This document shows, in pieces, positions 62,025-64,000 of a stretch of 64,000 bases of DNA. Made by a program: the position numbers and the translations under genes. The stretch is from contig NZ_JACSQF010000010.1 of assembly GCF_014836755.1 (NCBI RefSeq), positions 116,956 to 180,955 on the forward strand. Reading direction: 5' to 3'. The DNA is from Oerskovia merdavium (GTDB taxonomy: Bacteria > Actinomycetota > Actinomycetes > Actinomycetales > Cellulomonadaceae). The stretch's first letter is position 1; the number at the start of each line of letters is the position of its first letter. A model generated the notes under the pieces. That model ran no database searches. It worked only from the letters and a program-made list of their open reading frames with translations, and was not told the origin of the DNA.

Positions 62025-62474
62025 ATGTCAGGGGGCATCGCACGCGTGGCTCGACGATTGCTGGTAGCGCTCCAATTCTCGCTCGTGCTTTCGGGCTGCT
62101 CCTTGGCGGGGTCGGGAGAACCAAGCCCCTCGCCCACCTCCATCGTGGTCGAGACCATCGCTGACTCGAGCACGATCGAGCCACCGCTGCAAGGAGCCAC
62201 GAATGCGCTGCTGGACGAGACGGTCAACCCTGCGCGCCTGACGCTGACCGGGTGGGGCAGCGCTGGCTGCATTCCCGTGCCGGACTCCGTGACGTGGGAC
62301 GACCCGTCGACCATCGAGGTGACGACATTCGCTGCCAAGAGCACGCTGTGCTCAGCGATCTACGCACCGATCAGCCAGGTCATCGAGCTTCCGACCGGGC
62401 ACAGCATCGGTGATGTCACGACCGTCAACATCGACGGCGAATCCATTTGGTTCACACTCAAAGGAGAGCAATGA
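62025..62474 (+). CDS. Putative lipoprotein, unknown
   Basis: 149 residues from the ATG at 62025. A basic N-terminus (ARVARRLLVALQFSLVLSGC) ends in lipobox LSGC. The mature part has two further cysteines (SAGCIPVPDS and STLCSAIYAP), likely a disulfide, and a beta-rich ending. No family recognised; the pattern resembles small secreted actinobacterial lipoproteins encoded beside proteases. Its TGA overlaps the ATG at 62471 that carries the protease ribosome binding site. Confidence 0.6.
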   Translation: MSGGIARVARRLLVALQFSLVLSGCSLAGSGEPSPSPTSIVVETIADSSTIEPPLQGATNALLDETVNPARLTLTGWGSAGCIPVPDSVTWDDPSTIEVTTFAAKSTLCSAIYAPISQVIELPTGHSIGDVTTVNIDGESIWFTLKGEQ

Positions 62475-63819
62475 CGACAAACTGCGCCGCGCAGGGGTTG
62501 CGCTACTCACCGTGGCCGCACTCGGCCTCGGTGCGATCACCGCAACAGCAGGCGAAGCAGCACCCAGCCCTCAGGCGGACACGCCCGGAAAGCCAGACCC
62601 CAAGGCTGTGATTGACCCCAACTCGCTCGGGGACTTGCTCACCCTCCCACCGATCCCCGAGGACCTCGCAGAAGAGGCCGAGCGGATCCAGGCCGCCTAT
62701 GGCAAGGACGATCGCTTCGGCGCTGTGGCCATCTCCGACGATCGTGCCGAACTGTCACTCACGTGGTATGGCGAGCTGCCGACCGACATAGTGGCGAGCC
62801 CGGAACTGGCCATCGTCGAGGCCGCTGTCCTCCCAGGCGACCTGCGTAGAGCCGCTCAGAACCTCGCGGGCACCGAAGTCGCGGGAGTTCGAGTCGTAGG
62901 CGCGGGTGTCAACACCGACGGCTCGGGCATCGCCGTGGATGTGGAGACCTCCACATCCACCTCGGGCCGATCCGCACGCTCCCAGATCAACGAGGACCTC
63001 GCGGCCGATCTCGCCGACCGGACTGGCGTTCCGGTAACGGTCAAGGAGGCGCCCGAGGTCGATGCGTCGGTCGGGCGGCACAAGGACAACCTGCATCTGG
63101 GCGGCGCTCGGATCACGCAGTTCAGCAACGGCTATCTGTACCAGTCGTGCTCAACCGGGTTCTCAGCTCAGCGCTACCTTGACAACGCCTACGGCATGTT
63201 GTTCGCCGCCCACTGCGGCCTGATCGGCTCCGAATGGGTGCGCACTGAGATCTCCGAGGGCGGAGTCTTGGCGTACAACTACGGGTTGATGGTTAATCGA
63301 ACCCTCGTGCGAGACTCCGGCATCATGACCACCGACTGGTCCTACCCGTATGTGTATGTCGGAGACTACGAGAGCGAGCAGTTCATCGGTGTCGAGGCAG
63401 TCGCGTCCAGCTACGTCGTCGGAATGGAGATCTGCAGTTCCGGGTCGTACTCCGGCCTCGCGTGCGGCGGCAAGGTCACCTCGCTCGACTACTACGTCGA
63501 CTATCCCGAGTCTGACATCGACAATGCCAAAGTTGCGGTCATCATCGACGCATCGGGCAAGCCTCTGTGGGGCAACGGTGACAGTGGTGGGCCGATTTTT
63601 GACCTGGTGCAGGCCAGCACTGGGCTCAAGCGTCGCGCCGTGGGGATCGTCTCCGGCATTTACACGACCGCGGCCACTGACGCCTCGAACTGCCAGGGCG
63701 TGCCTGGCGTCCCGGCGGGCGTTGCAGGACGCCACTGCTCTCCCAACGGATTCGGAGCGTACGCCAAGGAGAGCGCGGATATTTTCGGCTGGAGGATCCT
63801 GACCCAGTCCACTCCGTAA
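62413..63819 (+). CDS. Secreted S1-family serine protease (streptogrisin-like), start uncertain
   Basis: The open frame runs from ATG 62413 (469 residues with the preceding GTG). A signal peptide (DKLRRAGVALLTVAALGLGA) appears about 24 residues in. A pro-region of ~190 residues precedes the trypsin-like domain: YGMLFAAHCG (His), RDSGIMTTDW (Asp), GNGDSGGPIF (Ser), and cysteine pairs near QSCSTGF/AAHCG and SNCQGV/RHCSP. The best ribosome binding site (AGGAG) points to the ATG at 62471, but that frame ends after 46 residues; one missing base after ATGAC would join it to DKLRRAG. So the start is frameshifted, or initiation occurs upstream within the lipoprotein gene. Lower GC than most of the window. 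Confidence 0.75.
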   Translation: MSRPSTSTANPFGSHSKESNDDKLRRAGVALLTVAALGLGAITATAGEAAPSPQADTPGKPDPKAVIDPNSLGDLLTLPPIPEDLAEEAERIQAAYGKDDRFGAVAISDDRAELSLTWYGELPTDIVASPELAIVEAAVLPGDLRRAAQNLAGTEVAGVRVVGAGVNTDGSGIAVDVETSTSTSGRSARSQINEDLAADLADRTGVPVTVKEAPEVDASVGRHKDNLHLGGARITQFSNGYLYQSCSTGFSAQRYLDNAYGMLFAAHCGLIGSEWVRTEISEGGVLAYNYGLMVNRTLVRDSGIMTTDWSYPYVYVGDYESEQFIGVEAVASSYVVGMEICSSGSYSGLACGGKVTSLDYYVDYPESDIDNAKVAVIIDASGKPLWGNGDSGGPIFDLVQASTGLKRRAVGIVSGIYTTAATDASNCQGVPGVPAGVAGRHCSPNGFGAYAKESADIFGWRILTQSTP

Positions 63820-63823
63820 CACC

Positions 63824-63880
63824 GGCCCGACCCCTCGGCGCGGGCCGTTCCCTGTCGGGGCGGCCCGCGCTGTCTCTTGG
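63824..63880 (+). terminator. Hairpins after the serine protease gene
   Basis: CGGCCCG and CGGGCCG flank an 11-base loop just after the stop, and the same GCGGGCCG can pair with the later CGGCCCGC. Two alternative stems within 60 bp of the stop suggest a terminator. Confidence 0.5.
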
Positions 63881-63899
63881 CGGGCCCGATTTGCTTTGA

Positions 63900-63919
63900 C
63901 TGAGAGGCGTTCTCACCAG
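63900..63919. repeat. Repeat CTGAGAGGCGTTCTCACCAG, copy 2
   Basis: Second copy of the element at 61938-61955, with perfect TGAGA-GGCGT-TCTCA symmetry and a TTTGAC just before it. It may precede a gene beyond the window. Confidence 0.5.
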
Positions 63920-64000
63920 GCGCGGTGATGTGATCGGCGCGACGGCGCGCTGACCTGCAGGTTCGTTCGGTCGTGAGTTTGGCAGCAGCAGGGTCCCAGG

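Noticed and set aside
62471..62611. 46-residue ORF from the ATG after AGGAG
   Set aside because: Its sequence is low-quality; the ribosome binding site more likely belongs to the protease with a frameshift.
60418..64000. Prophage or integrated element
   Set aside because: No integrase, transposase, phage structural gene, tRNA or attachment duplication was found; only lower GC and short repeats.

Overview
The window is about 73% G+C over most of its length, with dense gene packing, GTGA/ATGA start-stop overlaps, many leaderless starts (a TANNNT hexamer 6-7 nt before the ATG/GTG), an F420-type luciferase-family enzyme, DtxR/IdeR-type iron boxes and a xylo-oligosaccharide operon. This points to a high-GC actinobacterium, most likely of the Cellulomonas/Oerskovia/Cellulosimicrobium group (inference; no rRNA or other taxonomic marker is present).

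Layout. 0-7.7 kb: lipoprotein (partial), secreted M15 peptidase, ABC-F protein with a three-codon upstream ORF and structured leader, PrsW-type membrane protease operon, YbaK deacylase, STAS-domain antagonist, small membrane protein. 7.8-13.8 kb: sbcD-sbcC nuclease pair (with a parS-like site inside sbcD), a 52-residue protein, a VOC protein with family-5 uracil-DNA glycosylase. 14-20 kb: Bcr/CflA-type exporter, F420 oxidoreductase, LmeA-like protein, AlkZ/YcaQ-like protein, a frameshifted MerR regulator before its probable target aldo/keto reductase. 20-25.4 kb: polar amino-acid ABC system with two tandem binding proteins, a strong terminator, and an Excalibur-domain protein. 25.5-34.2 kb: 1,330-residue RecB-like nuclease/exonuclease/helicase fusion, two copies of a palindromic repeat, small proteins, cold-shock protein, polysaccharide deacetylase, second aldo/keto reductase. 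34.2-41.5 kb: livKHMGF operon, then a phased array of DnaA-box-like 9-mers, then a NagZ-type lipoprotein. 41.6-51.4 kb: AhpD-like protein, iron-siderophore binding protein and AraC regulator around an iron box, membrane glycosyltransferase, TPC-type metal P-ATPase, feoABC with its own iron box. 51.5-60.4 kb: bxl-type xylo-oligosaccharide regulon (LacI repressor, ABC importer, GH3, GH43). 60.4-64 kb: a lower-GC segment with an unknown membrane protein, a lipoprotein and a secreted S1-type serine protease whose start looks frameshifted.

How the parts work together. The bxl block is one regulon: importer and two glycosidases, with CGAA-N3-TTCG operators on both the repressor and importer sides. 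Two iron boxes put ferrous uptake (feoABC) and a siderophore-binding protein under one DtxR-like control. The strongest non-coding signals are the parS-like site in sbcD and the seven-fold 11-12 bp phased DnaA-box array after livF; together they suggest chromosome-maintenance elements in an otherwise ordinary metabolic region. No tRNA, rRNA, CRISPR array, transposase or integrase was recognised.
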